DNA of 64,000 nt from Pyropia yezoensis (Eukaryota; Rhodophyta; Bangiophyceae; Bangiales; Bangiaceae), in contig CM020618.1 of assembly GCA_009829735.1 (NCBI GenBank), positions 21,189,346-21,253,345 of the forward strand. The letters run 5' to 3'. Made by a program: the position numbers and the translations under genes. This document shows, in pieces, positions 34,671 to 45,398 of this stretch (the first letter of the stretch is position 1; every line of letters begins with the position of its first letter). Under the pieces are notes generated by a model that had not been told where the DNA came from, made no database searches, and saw only the letters and a list, made by a program, of their open reading frames with translations.

Positions 34671-35139
34671 TGTGGCAGTATTGACCCCCTGGTAGGGGGG
34701 CAACACGTGCCATGCAAGGGGCGGCAGGCAGCTAGCCTGACCCGTTTCTCCCCCTGCATTTGGGTCCATATTCCCTAAGTTTGGGATAGTTAGCTTAGTA
34801 GTAAATCCAACTTTGATTTGAGGGTTTTCTGCATTTATCGTCTTGAATTTTCGTGTGGCCCGGTGGGCAGGTGCTGGGGTGGGAGATTCTGAGTGGCGAG
34901 ATTCTGAGTGGACCCTGGGGGGATAAGGGGAGGGACAGCGGGGCTTGGCCCTGCGTCCCCGTCCCGACCAAGAAACTGTTGGACCACACACCATCCTCTT
35001 GTTTGTCCGTGGGGGGTTAGCCCCGCAACAGGGACAGAGTGTGTGCGACTTGCACTTCTTCCGGTTCCCCCGACACGGGAGGCAGCCCTTGCACACCGCC
35101 CCAACTTGGGTGCCGTGTGTGCAAGTGGTTTTTGCCACA
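34671..35139 (+). repeat. LTR2: 5' LTR of element A
   Basis: 469 bp, TGTGGCA...TGCCACA. The left flank is CCTCG, matching the right flank of LTR4. By eye it is identical, base for base, to the inverted solo LTR3, yet it differs at 8 positions from its own partner LTR4. The primer-binding region follows at 35140. Confidence 0.94.
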
Positions 35140-35160
35140 TTTTGTGGAACAGCAGGGGAC
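35140..35160 (+). promoter_or_regulatory. Primer-binding region of element A
   Basis: Immediately after LTR2 the sequence reads TTTTGTGGAACAGCAGGGG. The matching site in B (minus strand, 47460-47441) reads TTTGGTGGAGCAGCAGGGG. A TGG a few bases from the LTR is expected where the CCA end of a tRNA primer pairs. I cannot name the tRNA. Confidence 0.6.
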
Positions 35161-35258
35161 AGAGGTAAACTTTACCTCCGGGTGCACCCGGGTGTAGGGG
35201 GCCCTCTGTCTCAGAGGAACGGTGGACTTGGACCGTGTCATACGGATCGTCAGCCAAC

Positions 35259-37205
35259 ATGGCTAGCTCGGACCCCCCGTCGTCCGGGGAGTACACGGGT
35301 GACGCACGTACTTCAGTGCCTTTGAATACTGGTGAGACACAGGTGGGTTTACCTGGGGTCGCAGAGGGACTAGAGGTCCCTCAAGCCAACAGGACTGGAG
35401 GTGCGGGCGGGCAACAGGCCACCCCGACTCAGTCGGGAGCTCACTCGGGTGACACTTCTGATGTGGGTGGGCCGAAGTCTGGCCACCGTGTGGTATACTC
35501 AACGGGAACGTCCCAAGGGGTGAGTACTGTCCCCGCGGGTTCCACTCGGGTTGGAGCCAACTCTGGCTTGGAGCCGTCGCCAACTAGGCTTTCGGAGGAC
35601 GGCGGACCTCCGTTGGTCGGCGATGGGCTCGCGCCCATGCCCCCGGTTGAGACCCCTGAGGAACGTGGTTACCCCTCAGGTGGACTCCCGGAGGCGGACC
35701 GAGACTCAACTGGAGTCGACAATCCACTCCTCGCGGAAACTGTCCGTCGGGAGGCGACCAATGTGTTGCGGCAGACTTTGCCGGACCTGGTGGTCACGAT
35801 GACGAATACTATTCTGAATCAGATTGTGGCGAGTTTGCCAGATGGTCTTAATGTCCAGACCGCATTGGGGCTTTCGAGCCCGCAGGCGCAGGGGGAATCC
35901 CTCCTTACGCCTATCTCAGGTCGCCCCGAACAGGGGGGGACCCCTGTGACTCCCAACATGGGAGCCGCACCATTTTCGGGGGGGCGTACGCCCTTCACGG
36001 GGGAGTTCCCCTCGGAAACGCCGGCGGCTACACCAAGCTCGCCGTACCAGACTACAGGTGCTGAGGGTCGACTTACCCCAGTGCCACAGCGGCTGTTCCC
36101 TCAACGTGAGGTGCCGCCCAAGATCCAGGTAGCCAACCCGGTCTACCAGCGGATCTTTGACTGTGAGACCTACGCCCTCCACAACAAGTCGGTGGCGTAT
36201 GGTCCTGACCAGGCCCGAGCCATGGGCCGTGCGAAGAAGAATGCACTTCATTCTTTTGGGCACAAAGCGGAGTGGGATGGAACTCCCCCCCTCCGTGTCT
36301 TTGAGTTCCTACGTCGTTTCACAAAAGCCTATGACGACAATGCCATAAGTGAAGGCATGGCTTTTTACATGCTACAGGAGTTTACGAAGGGAGACCTGCG
36401 GACAGAACTTATGTCCGTCATGCCCAGCTCCTCAAGTGGAGGCACTGGGGAGGTGACGTCCTATTTGGAGCTCGTCAACTGGTTGTTGAGAGCCATGGTT
36501 GATGAGGCAGCGTTGGCTTCTCAAGTCGAGGAGTTTACGCAAGCCCATCAGGAAGAGGCGGAGGACGAGTTGTCCTTTGCAGAGCGAGTCCGTAAGCTCA
36601 ACAATCTTTGTGGGTTTCTTCATCCACAAGCTGTGGTGAAGAGTCGGTTTGTGGAGGGACTCCATTGGTCAGTCCGGATGGAGACCCGGGAGCATAACAC
36701 TGCCCGGGCGACCCTGGCCGAGTTGGCCAGGTTCGCTTACCGCAGAGGCGAGGCCTACCGCAAGTTGCGGGAGGAACAACGCTAGGAGCGTCAGGCCGAG
36801 TTGGCCAAGGAACGGGAGGAGGCGCGCCAGGCCAGAGAGTTGAAAGAGGCACGCCGAATCCGCAAGGACAGGGTGGTAGCTGCCGTGGGAACTTCCCAGG
36901 GTATCCCTTCGTCTTCCCCAGTTGGGAAGACCCCTCCGGGAACAGACCATCGGTGTTGGAACTGCAACTCCGATGGACACTGGGCATATGATTGCCCCAA
37001 GTTGAGTAAACGCATCCAACAACTTGTTAGGAATGCGAGTAAGAAGTCGGCTACGAACGAAGTACGTTCACGCCGCGAGGGTGGGTCTCGACCGGTCGTC
37101 GCGGTCGCCACACCCTCGGCGGAGGAGGTGGACACGTCGTCCTCGGACTCGTCGTCTTCCTCCCCGCCCTCAGATTCGGACGCCAAGTCGGCGGGAAACG
37201 AATGA
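35259..37205 (+). pseudogene. gag of element A, with stops
   Basis: Structural protein that would assemble the particle and bind RNA. The start is the ATG at 35259 (context AACATGG); the longer frame from 35235 begins at GTG. The N-terminal ~280 residues are Gly/Ser/Pro/Thr-rich and probably disordered. The retrotransposon gag core follows (about 36090-36720, including FLRRFTKAYDD, LQEFTKGDLR and CGFLHPQAVV), then a basic stretch and a CCHC zinc knuckle CWNCNSDGHWAYDC (about 36957-36998), then an acidic Ser tail. A TAG at 36783-36785 (CAG in element B) separates core from knuckle, and a TGA at 37203-37205 (CGA in B) shortens the tail. Both are C-to-T changes, so this copy cannot make full-length Gag without suppression. 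Confidence 0.88.
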
Positions 37206-38074
37206 CCGTTGGGGCTGGTCGTCCGAAGCTCACAACGGCAGCCTCGGCCAAGTGGGCCAGGAGGACGAACCAACCGTGCCGGATACTGCGGCGACCTAAG
37301 GGAGTCCGCCCACCTCGGCTAGGACTCCCCAAGAACGTAAACCCACGACGGGTCATCGCGGTGCTGACGGGTGAGAACTTCCAGGTGGCTGGACGGGTGC
37401 AACTTGCCCCCGGCCGCGCCTGTTGTGCCCGTATCGTACTTGATACCGGGTCAGGAGCCTCCTTGATACGCAAGTCGCTATTACCAAAGGACGTGAAGCT
37501 CCACGCTGGAGGTCCAAAGCTGACCATATGATTGACATCAATGGTGGGGTACTTCCCATCGTTGGTGCCGTGACCTTACCAACTAGGTTGGGGACCCATG
37601 AGGTCGACGTGACCTATGATGTAGTTGAGAATATATCGGTACCCCTGCTTCTGGGTACCCCTTATGTTGTTACACAAGTGCCTTTGATTTGTGGCCCTGA
37701 GTACTGGGTCAAGTTGATGAATGGGGAGACTATCCCCATCCTTGGTAAGAGAAAGTCTGTGGCTCCTGTGACAGCCTCACAGGCGAAGCCTGTTTGCTCT
37801 GTGAGGGAAGGGTTTACGGCTACCCTGCGTTTAGCCCGTAGAGTCACGTTGCCCCCCAACTCGGTGGCGCACGTTAATGTTGTAACCGATTGTACGGGGA
37901 ACGGGTTGGTGCACCCCTACCCCCGTCTTGCTCGCAAGCACCAAGTGCATGTTGCCCTTGGCACGATGGACTCCAAAGCCGGAGTCCCGTGGAGGATCCA
38001 GGTGATGAACCTGAGCTCGTCGCCCCAGTACTTCAAGTCGGGAGCCAAGTTCGGCTATATCGACCAACACGAGG
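37202..38074 (+). CDS. Retropepsin (pro) of element A, in two overlapping frames
   Basis: Aspartic protease that would process Gag and Pol. The catalytic motif VLDTGSGASLI lies at about 37437-37469 in one frame (37202-37531). The flap side and the second core motif VPLLLGTPYV (near 37640-37665) lie in the next frame (37528 onward), a -1 relation with an ATGA stop/start overlap at 37528-37531. The same split exists in element B, so it predates both copies or is functional (programmed -1 frameshift). Downstream the frame is continuous with pol except for the solo LTR at 38075. Confidence 0.8.
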
Positions 38075-38543
38075 TGTGGCAAAAACCACTTGCACACACG
38101 GCACCCAAGTTGGGGCGGTGTGCAAGGGCTGCCTCCCGTGTCGGGGGAACCGGAAGAAGTGCAAGTCGCACACACTCTGTCCCTGTTGCGGGGCTAACCC
38201 CCCACGGACAAACAAGAGGATGGTGTGTGGTCCAACAGTTTCTTGGTCGGGACGGGGACGCAGGGCCAAGCCCCGCTGTCCCTCCCCTTATCCCCCCAGG
38301 GTCCACTCAGAATCTCGCCACTCAGAATCTCCCACCCCAGCACCTGCCCACCGGGCCACACGAAAATTCAAGACGATAAATGCAGAAAACCCTCAAATCA
38401 AAGTTGGATTTACTACTAAGCTAACTATCCCAAACTTAGGGAATATGGACCCAAATGCAGGGGGAGAAACGGGTCAGGCTAGCTGCCTGCCGCCCCTTGC
38501 ATGGCACGTGTTGCCCCCCTACCAGGGGGTCAATACTGCCACA
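38075..38543 (-). repeat. LTR3: solo LTR inserted between pro and pol of A
   Basis: 469 bp in the orientation opposite to element A, bounded by the 5-bp duplication CGAGG (38070-38074 and 38544-38548). Removing the LTR and one CGAGG joins the flanking codons in frame (IDQHE then GPVVAV), showing that pro and pol were one reading frame before insertion. It sits at exactly the position, and in the relative orientation, at which element A is inserted in B. Confidence 0.94.
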
Positions 38544-41500
38544 CGAGGGACCGGTAGTAGCGGTCACCCTCAACGCGGGCGCAAGTAGCGACCCGAAGCC
38601 CGGAAAGGAGAAGCATCAAGACAAGTCGGCCACCTCTCCTCGGCCCCATGTGAACATGGAGAGTGTTCCACCCAGGTTGAGGGTTCAAGTTGAACTCCTC
38701 TTGGACCAATATCACAAGTTGTGGGATGGTCAATTGGGACTCATGAGAGCTACCCAACACCGGATCGAGTTGAAGCCCGGTGCACCCCCTATACGCCAAC
38801 AACCGTATAGGGGAGGACCCCGTTCAAGGGCCCTCGTTAAGGAGCAAGTTGCTCGCATGGAGGCCCTCGACGTGATCGAGGCCAGTAACGCCGAGTGGGC
38901 GAGTCCGGTGGTTATCGTCCCCAAAGTTGATGGGACCCCCCGGTTTAGTATCGACTACCGTAAGCTCAACGAGAGCACGGTGAAGGACAGTTATCCCATA
39001 CCTAGGATTGACGACTGTCTGGACTCTCTGGGGGAGGCGAACGTGATCTCTACCCTGGACTGTAACGCGGGGTACTGGCAAATTCCCATTGCCCCGGAGG
39101 ACAGGCATAAAACTACCTTTACCTGTCACTGTGGTACCTACCAGTGCAAGCGTCTACCGTTTGGTCTGTGTAACGCGCCGGCAACTTTCCAGCGCGCTAT
39201 GGACATGATTCTGGCCGGAGTACGGTGGCAGATCTGTCTTGTGTACCTAGACGATATCATTGTGTTCTCCCGAAGTCCGGAGGAACACATTGGCCATCTT
39301 GGCCAGGTGTTCAAGCTACTTGCTGACGCCGGTGTGTCACTGAAGGCGAGTAAGTGCCACCTCTTCACCACTCAAGAGGTGGAGTACTTGGGACATGTTG
39401 TCCGTCCGGGGCGTCTCAGTGTCAACGAGAAAAACTTGAGGGCCATCCGTAAGGCTCAGTACCCCCGGACCCAGACCCAGATGAGGAGCTTCCTCGGGAT
39501 GTGTAACGTGTACCGACGTTTCACCAAGGGCTTCGCCAAGGTGGCGAAGCCGTTGAATGAGCTAGTGAGCTCAACGCTACCGAAGAACCTGCCTCCCCCA
39601 AGTCGGGTGGAGCAGGAATCCTTTGAGACTCTTCCGGACCTTCTGCTGAAGCCCCCCATCTTGGCTATTCCCAGGTTGGGAGGCCACTACATCCTGGATG
39701 TGGACGCTAGCTACGACCAACTTGGTTGTGTGTTGCTTCAGCAGCAGCCGGACAAGGAGTACTTGCCGGTGGGATACTTCAGCAAGGGGCTGAAATCGGC
39801 CGAGAACAACTACGGAGTCACCGAGTTGGAAGGACTCGCAGTGGTGTGGGCGGTGACGTCACTTCGTCACTACCTAGAGGGTGAGAAGTTCCTCATCCGC
39901 TGTGACCACCGCGCGTTGCAGTTCATCTTTAAGACGGACTGTACGAACACTCGTCTCAACCGGTGGAGGGTGCGACTGGCACCCTTCAACTTTGATATTG
40001 AGTACCGACCTGGCAGGCAACATGCCCTTGCCGACGGCCTTTCTCGGGTACCTACCGAGGGGCTGGACACTAACCCAGTCGATGAGGACATCCCCATCGT
40101 GGGGGTAGTCACGCGCTCGGGTCAGGCGTTGGACCCCGAGGCGCCAGGGAACAAGAATTACTTGCCCCTGTCCCTGGATGAGGTAGTGAAGGCCCAGGCC
40201 GAGGACCCCTTCTGCAAGTCGCAGAGGGATACCCTTGATACAGTGGCGGAGACGCGTTTCTTTCTGGGAGACGATGGCCTCCTCATGAGGAGGGGGGTAT
40301 TCCAGGGGACTGAACAACTTGTCGTCCCCGCATCCCTCAAGGACAGTATCCTTGAGAGGGAGCACAACGCTCCCACGGGTGGACACCTGGGGTCTAGTAA
40401 ACTGTACCAGACCCTGAGGACCAGGTACTACTGGCCGTCCATGGTGGTGGACATCTACAGTTGGGTGGCTGCCTGCACAAGTTGTGCACAGAACCGTCTG
40501 ATGGAACGGCGGCCTACTACGGCTATGCTATTGTTCCCGGCCAAGGAGCCCTTCGTCGCGTTGGCGATGGACATCCTTGGGCCACTGCCAGTGACCGAGG
40601 AGGGCAACCAGTACCTCCTGGTCATCTGTGACCGCTTCACGAAACTTACGCGAGCGTTCCCACAGGCAGACATCACGGCCATGTCGGTCGTGTCAGCCTT
40701 CCTAGATCACTGGGTTGCCGCGTATGGCATCCCAGATAGTACACTATCGGACAATGGACCGCAATTTGCGTCTGTACTGTTTCAGGGAGTGCTGGATATG
40801 TTGGGGGTTAAGGCAAACTATGCCACCCCCTACCACCCACAAACTAACGGGCAGGTGGAGCGCTTCAACAAAACTATTGTTCGGCAGCTACGCCACTATG
40901 TGAGTGAGCACGTGAAAACGTGGGACCAATACATTTCTATCCTTACCACTGCCTACAATTCGCAGGTTCACTCATCTACAGGGGAAGTACCCCTCGCTTT
41001 TGTGACCCCCCGTCGCGTGCGGTCTATTGCCGTGCGGCGGCCGCTCCCAACTAGGGAGGATGGTGGCAGTACGCCTACTCCTACTGAGAGTAAGGCGGAG
41101 TTCGCTGCTAGGCTTGAAAACCTCATCCCTAAAGTCAGGGCTGAGATGGACAAAGCACAAAAGCGCTACAAGCGTACCTTTGACAAGAAGGTGCGCAATG
41201 CTAAGCACGTCCCCGAGCAGGGTGACTGGGTGCTGGTACACTCACACACCCCAACTGGGGGTAAGCTGGTATTCCAGACGAAGGGACCGAACCAGGTCCT
41301 TCGTACTGATGGGCGGCGGTTCACCATCGAAAGTGACGATGGGGTCCGCACAGTGAACGGACAGGACGTGGTCAAAGTTGCACCACCGCCTGCAGGCGAC
41401 CCAGCTTGGGCGCGTGCGTTGGAAGCGTGGCGCCTCTCCTCACTGCATGCGGCCAAACAGGGCCCGCAGGAGTACGTGTTCGATAAGTTCATCGACCACG

Positions 41501-41661
41501 GATGGGATGAAGACACTGACCGCCTCATGTTGAGGGTGCGTTGGTTTGGCTACAAAGCCAAGGATGATACGTGGGAGTATGTGGAGGACCTTCCCGCTGA
41601 GAAGGTCCGGGCGTACTGTGCCCGGAATGAGATAGACCCTAACAGCCCTCCCTCAACGTGA
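38544..41661 (+). CDS. pol of element A: RT, RNase H, integrase, chromodomain
   Basis: Intact frame; an ATG at 38455 inside the solo LTR gives a 1,068-residue ORF whose first 30 residues are LTR-derived. In that numbering: RT ~95-330 with VYLDDI (263-268); RNase H ~410-530 (DVDAS, TELEG, CDHRA, HALADGLS); integrase zinc-binding domain (H637, H644, C674, C677) and DDE core (D706, D766, E802); then a GPY/F-like region; and a C-terminal chromodomain at about 1005-1060 with RWFGY, DDTWEYVEDL. Known: a chromodomain after integrase defines chromoviruses and can direct insertion to marked chromatin. With pro severed by the solo LTR, it would depend on separate initiation or on other copies. Confidence 0.95.
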
Positions 41662-41772
41662 GGGAAGGCCGAGCAACAGTGCCAAGAGAGTGCTTCAAGT
41701 CGAAGTGGTACGCAGAGTGGCTTTTAACTACAGCCCTAACCCTCACACTCTCACAACAAAGGCAGCTGCCAA

Positions 41773-43716
41773 CTAGGCACGCATGCTAGACTCGTCCACT
41801 CCACGGCCCTCGCCCTCACGTGGAGGCGAGCGGCGAGACCCACGCCGATAACGGTCTCCACTCGTTGGAAGGGGCGGCGGCTCCAAGTCGGAACCGTCGC
41901 GCCCTTCACGGTCGCGCAAGTGGCGCCGACCGTGGCTACTCTTCTGCCTGGTCTTGCGCGCAAGTTTGCGACGCAGACGCTGGACAGAGTCCGTCTCCGA
42001 CGGGGTAGAGGACTCCGAAACGGAGTAAGACAACTCGTCTTCCGATACGCAGGGAGAGCGCCGCGAGTGTCGGCGACGACGGCGAGGAGGCGAGTATGCC
42101 CGGCTCGCGCGACGTTTGCCACGCCCAAGTGGGGCTAGCTGGGGCATAATAGCCCAAATGCGAGCCAACTCGGCCGTCATAAACTCCGCCACCGACTCGC
42201 AACTCGCGGTCGCCACTGCAGTACGAACGCGCTCCTCAAGTTGAGGAGTCTCGGAACTCTGTAGGGTTGCGGTCGACGCGGCCAACCAGGAAATGGTGCG
42301 CACCAACGTGGTGATCATCATCTCTGAGGTTAGAGGCGTGGGCGGCAACACCAACTTGGGGTATACCGTCAGGAGGGTGGCCCCCAACTTGGGGGACACC
42401 GGGGTGGAAGACTCCACGGCCACGCTGATCGGGATGTTCCCGTGAGGTTGGAAAGGAACAGGAGGAAGCGGAGGGGCCCGCCGAGGTGGCGGTACCCGGG
42501 TGTAACTGCGACCCCGACTTGGGGCCCCCGCAGTGGGTTGAGTCATATGGTCATCATAGGACGGCACGGCCATAACTATGGGCTTGTCCGGGGGTGGCGC
42601 AGTGGGGCGATCCACCCCCGGGGCATACGGGTAGTCCCCGATGCCCAACCCCTCTCGTAGGACCACACGGCCGTCGTGAAGCTCGCGAGCGACCCACACG
42701 AACTGGCGAAGTGCGCCATCGTCCTTGGGCCCACGAGTGGGGTGGCGCAACTTGTGCTCAATGCTCTCCCACTCGATAAACTTGTGGAGGCGGAGCATCT
42801 CCTCAAGCAGAGTGAGTTGTCCTGATGAGCACCCCTCAGCAACTAGCTGAGGGGTGAGCTGTTCCTAACCTTGGATGAGCCGGAGGGGGAGATGCCAGAG
42901 CGTCCCCCGCCGCTGAACACAAGACACCCAGGTCGACATGACCTCGAGGAGCCACTGGGTGGCCAACATGGCCCACACCAGGTGATCAGGGCCAGCCGTC
43001 AACATGACGGAGCCGAAGTGGTCAAGCAACCGTGGCAGCAACGCCGGGAACCCGTAGAGGACCTCTACTTGAGGCCACCACTCGGGCTTCTTCGGATAGT
43101 ACTGCTCCTTACTGGCAGCAGACTGTTGAGGAAACCCAAGTTGAGCCGAGGTCACCAAGTAGGGACCTCGCCGGAAGTCCTTCTCCATCCGCACATCAAA
43201 GTGATGAGTGTGCGGATCGGCCTCGTGGAGGTACGGGGGGCGAGTTGCCACCGCGTCCCAAGTAAAGGTCGGCAAGTCGCCGGGACCCGGGATAGTTCCC
43301 CCGCGGTCCACCATGGCCTTGGCACGCTGAACGTCCTCAACCTCCTCATCGTCCAGGAAGGCAAATTGTTCCGTCCTGAAGCCGGCAGGGAACCCGACCC
43401 TACGGGGATATTTCTCCCGTAGGCGGTCCCATACCCGACCCATCGCTGCGCCAAGTCGGCCACAGCGAAGAACAGTCAACCCCTCCTCATAGAGAGGCCA
43501 AGCGGGGTAAAACCACCGCCCCAAGGCCTCACGCGGGACAACTTGTCCCGCCTCCGGGGGAGATCTCGCCGTCAACCCAAAGCCGGGTGACGCGGGAGTC
43601 CCATCCCCCGCAGCGATCGCGAAGCCCCCGCCGGAAGTCCCGGCGGGCGCTGCACCGTAGGAGGTGTCCTCCATACGCTCATCTAGAGAGTCCGTCTCCA
43701 CTCCCGGGGTCGCCAT
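41773..43716 (-). CDS. Antisense accessory gene of element A
   Basis: A ~647-residue frame opposite in direction to gag-pol, between pol and the 3' LTR, starting at the ATG at 43716 (GCCATGG context) and ending at 41773. One in-frame TAG (42865-42867) divides it; the frame is otherwise open across the junction. The first part contains conserved-looking blocks (GRWFYPAWPLYEEGL, RLREKYPRRVG, HHFDVRMEKDFRRGPY); after the TAG come LLEEMLRLHKFIEW and a Pro-rich stretch, then an Arg/Ser-rich tail typical of nuclear RNA-binding or SR-like proteins. The frame is present in both elements. Known: some plant Ty3/Gypsy families carry extra, sometimes antisense, ORFs here. I recognise no domain. Confidence 0.75.
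42830..42856 (-). promoter_or_regulatory. Hairpin after in-frame TAG (element A)
   Basis: Perfect 10-bp stem (CACCCCTCAG/CTGAGGGGTG) with 7-nt loop CTAGTTG, starting 8 nt after the TAG that divides the antisense gene. The stem is identical in element B while the loop differs by one base. Confidence 0.7.
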
Positions 43717-44043
43717 GGCTCTCCCCAAGTTGGGGAGAGACGCCCTGGCTACAGCGGCACGAGACCCGCCTCGAGTTGAGGGGGGCTCTGATCGTGGGTA
43801 GACGGGTGGCCTCCCCAGCGTGGGGCGGCCCAGTGGAAGGTGAAAGGGAGGTGGTGGTGATGGTGAAGTGTGAACTGAGGAGGGCAAGCTGCCGAGTGGG
43901 CAAGCTTGAGGAGAGGGGCGGTCAACGTGACCGCCTCCACATCCGCGTTACGTACTCAAGGGGGGGGACAGCAAGTCGCGCCCCCAACGCCGAGACGTGC
44001 GTTTACGCACCCCCTCACAGGGCCGACCGGGTCGGTCGGAACT

Positions 44044-44056
44044 GAGGAGAGGGGAG
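44044..44056 (+). promoter_or_regulatory. Polypurine tract of element A
   Basis: GAGGAGAGGGGAG directly upstream of the 3' LTR, the standard primer for plus-strand DNA synthesis. The same tract in element B lies at 29160-29172 on the minus strand. Confidence 0.85.
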
Positions 44057-44525
44057 TGTGGCAGTATTGACCCCCAGGTAGGGGGGCAACACGTGCCATG
44101 CAAGGGGCGGCAGGCAGCTAGCCTGACCCGTTTCTCCCCCTGCATTTGGGTCCATATTCCCTAAGTTTGGGATAGTTAGCTTAGTAGTAAATCCAACTTG
44201 GATTTGAGGGTTTTCTGCATTTATCGTCTTGAATTTTCGTGTGGCCCGGTGGGCAGGTGCTGGGGTGGGAGATTCTGAGTGGCGAGATTCTGAGTGGACC
44301 CTTGGGGGATAAGGGGAGGGACAGCGGGGCTTGGCCCTGCGTCCCCGTCCCGACCAAGAAACTGTTGGACCACACACCATCCTCTTGTTTGTCAGTGGGC
44401 GGTTTGCCCCGCAACAGGGACAGAGTGTGTGCGACTTGCACTTCTTCCGGTTCCCCCGACACGGGAGGCAGCCCTTGTACGCCGCCCCAACTTGGGTGCC
44501 GTGTGTGCAAGTGGTTTTTGCCACA
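44057..44525 (+). repeat. LTR4: 3' LTR of element A
   Basis: 469 bp, preceded by the polypurine tract GAGGAGAGGGGAG and followed by the duplication CCTCG at 44526-44530. It differs from LTR2 at 8 positions (for example GTCAGTGGGCGG against GTCCGTGGGGGG). Confidence 0.94.
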
Positions 44526-44530
44526 CCTCG

Positions 44531-45398
44531 TGTTGGTCGATATAGCCGAACTTGGCTCCCGACTTGAAGTACTGGGGCGACGAGCTCAGGTTCATCACCT
44601 GGATCCTCCACGGGACTCCGGCTTTGGAGTCCATCGTGCCAAGGGCAACATGCACTTGGTGCTTGCGAGCAAGACGGGGGTAGGGGTGCACCAACCCGTT
44701 CCCCGTACAATCGGTTACAACATTAACGTGCGCCACCGAGTTGGGGGGCAACGTGACTCTACGGGCTAAACGCAGGGTAGCCGTAAACCCTTCCCTCACA
44801 GAGCAAACAGGCTTCGCCTGTGAGGCTGTCACAGGAGCCACAGACTTTCTCTTACCAAGGATGGGGATAGTCTCCCCATTCATCAACTTGACCCAGTACT
44901 CAGGGCCACAAATCAAAGGCACTTGTGTAACAACATAAGGGGTACCCAGAAGCAGGGGTACCGATATATTCTCAACTACATCATAGGTCACGTCGACCTC
45001 ATGGGTCCCCAACCTAGTTGGTAAGGTCACGGCACCAACGATGGGAAGTACCCCACCATTGATGTCAATCATATGGTCAGCTTTGGACCTCCAGCGTGGA
45101 GCTTCACGTCCTTTGGTAATAGCGACTTGCGTATCAAGGAGGCTCCTGACCCGGTATCAAGTACGATACGGGCACAACAGGCGCGGCCGGGGGCAAGTTG
45201 CACCCGTCCAGCCACCTGGAAGTTCTCACCCGTCAGCACCGCGATGACCCGACGTGGGTTTACGTTCTTGGGGAGTCCTAGCCGAGGTGGGCGGACTCCC
45301 TTAGGTCGCCGCAGTGTCCGGCACGGTTGATTCGTCCTCTTGACCCACGTGGCCGAGGCTGCCGTTGTGAGCTTCGGACGACCAGCTCCAACGGTCGT
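44531..45398 (-). pseudogene. Retropepsin (pro) of element B, cut from pol by element A
   Basis: Counterpart of the A protease, with the same DTGSGASLI motif (about 45160-45130) and the same -1 frame change at the ATGA near 45072. The frame stops at the CCTCG duplication where element A is inserted; the rest of pol continues at 34670. The ATG overlapping the gag stop in A is absent here (ACG). Confidence 0.82.

Larger units (their letters stand above)
34671..44525 (+). mobile_element. Ty3/Gypsy chromovirus, element A (inner)
   Basis: Complete element on the plus strand, 9,855 bp including a 469-bp solo LTR inside it. It is flanked by the 5-bp duplication CCTCG (34666-34670 and 44526-44530) and interrupts element B's pro-pol frame. 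Order: 5' LTR, primer-binding site, gag, pro, solo LTR (38075-38543), pol, antisense gene, polypurine tract (44044-44056), 3' LTR. Its own LTRs differ at about 8 positions. Pol is intact; gag has an amber stop and an early opal stop. Gag and pol resemble B's closely, so both belong to one family. Confidence 0.94.

Noticed and set aside
34626..35138. A host zinc-finger gene
   Set aside because: The Cys-rich frame is part of the LTR and occurs in all five LTR copies.
38075..38543. Intron between pro and pol of element A
   Set aside because: The segment begins and ends within a perfect 5-bp duplication and is identical to an LTR, so it is an insertion, not an intron.
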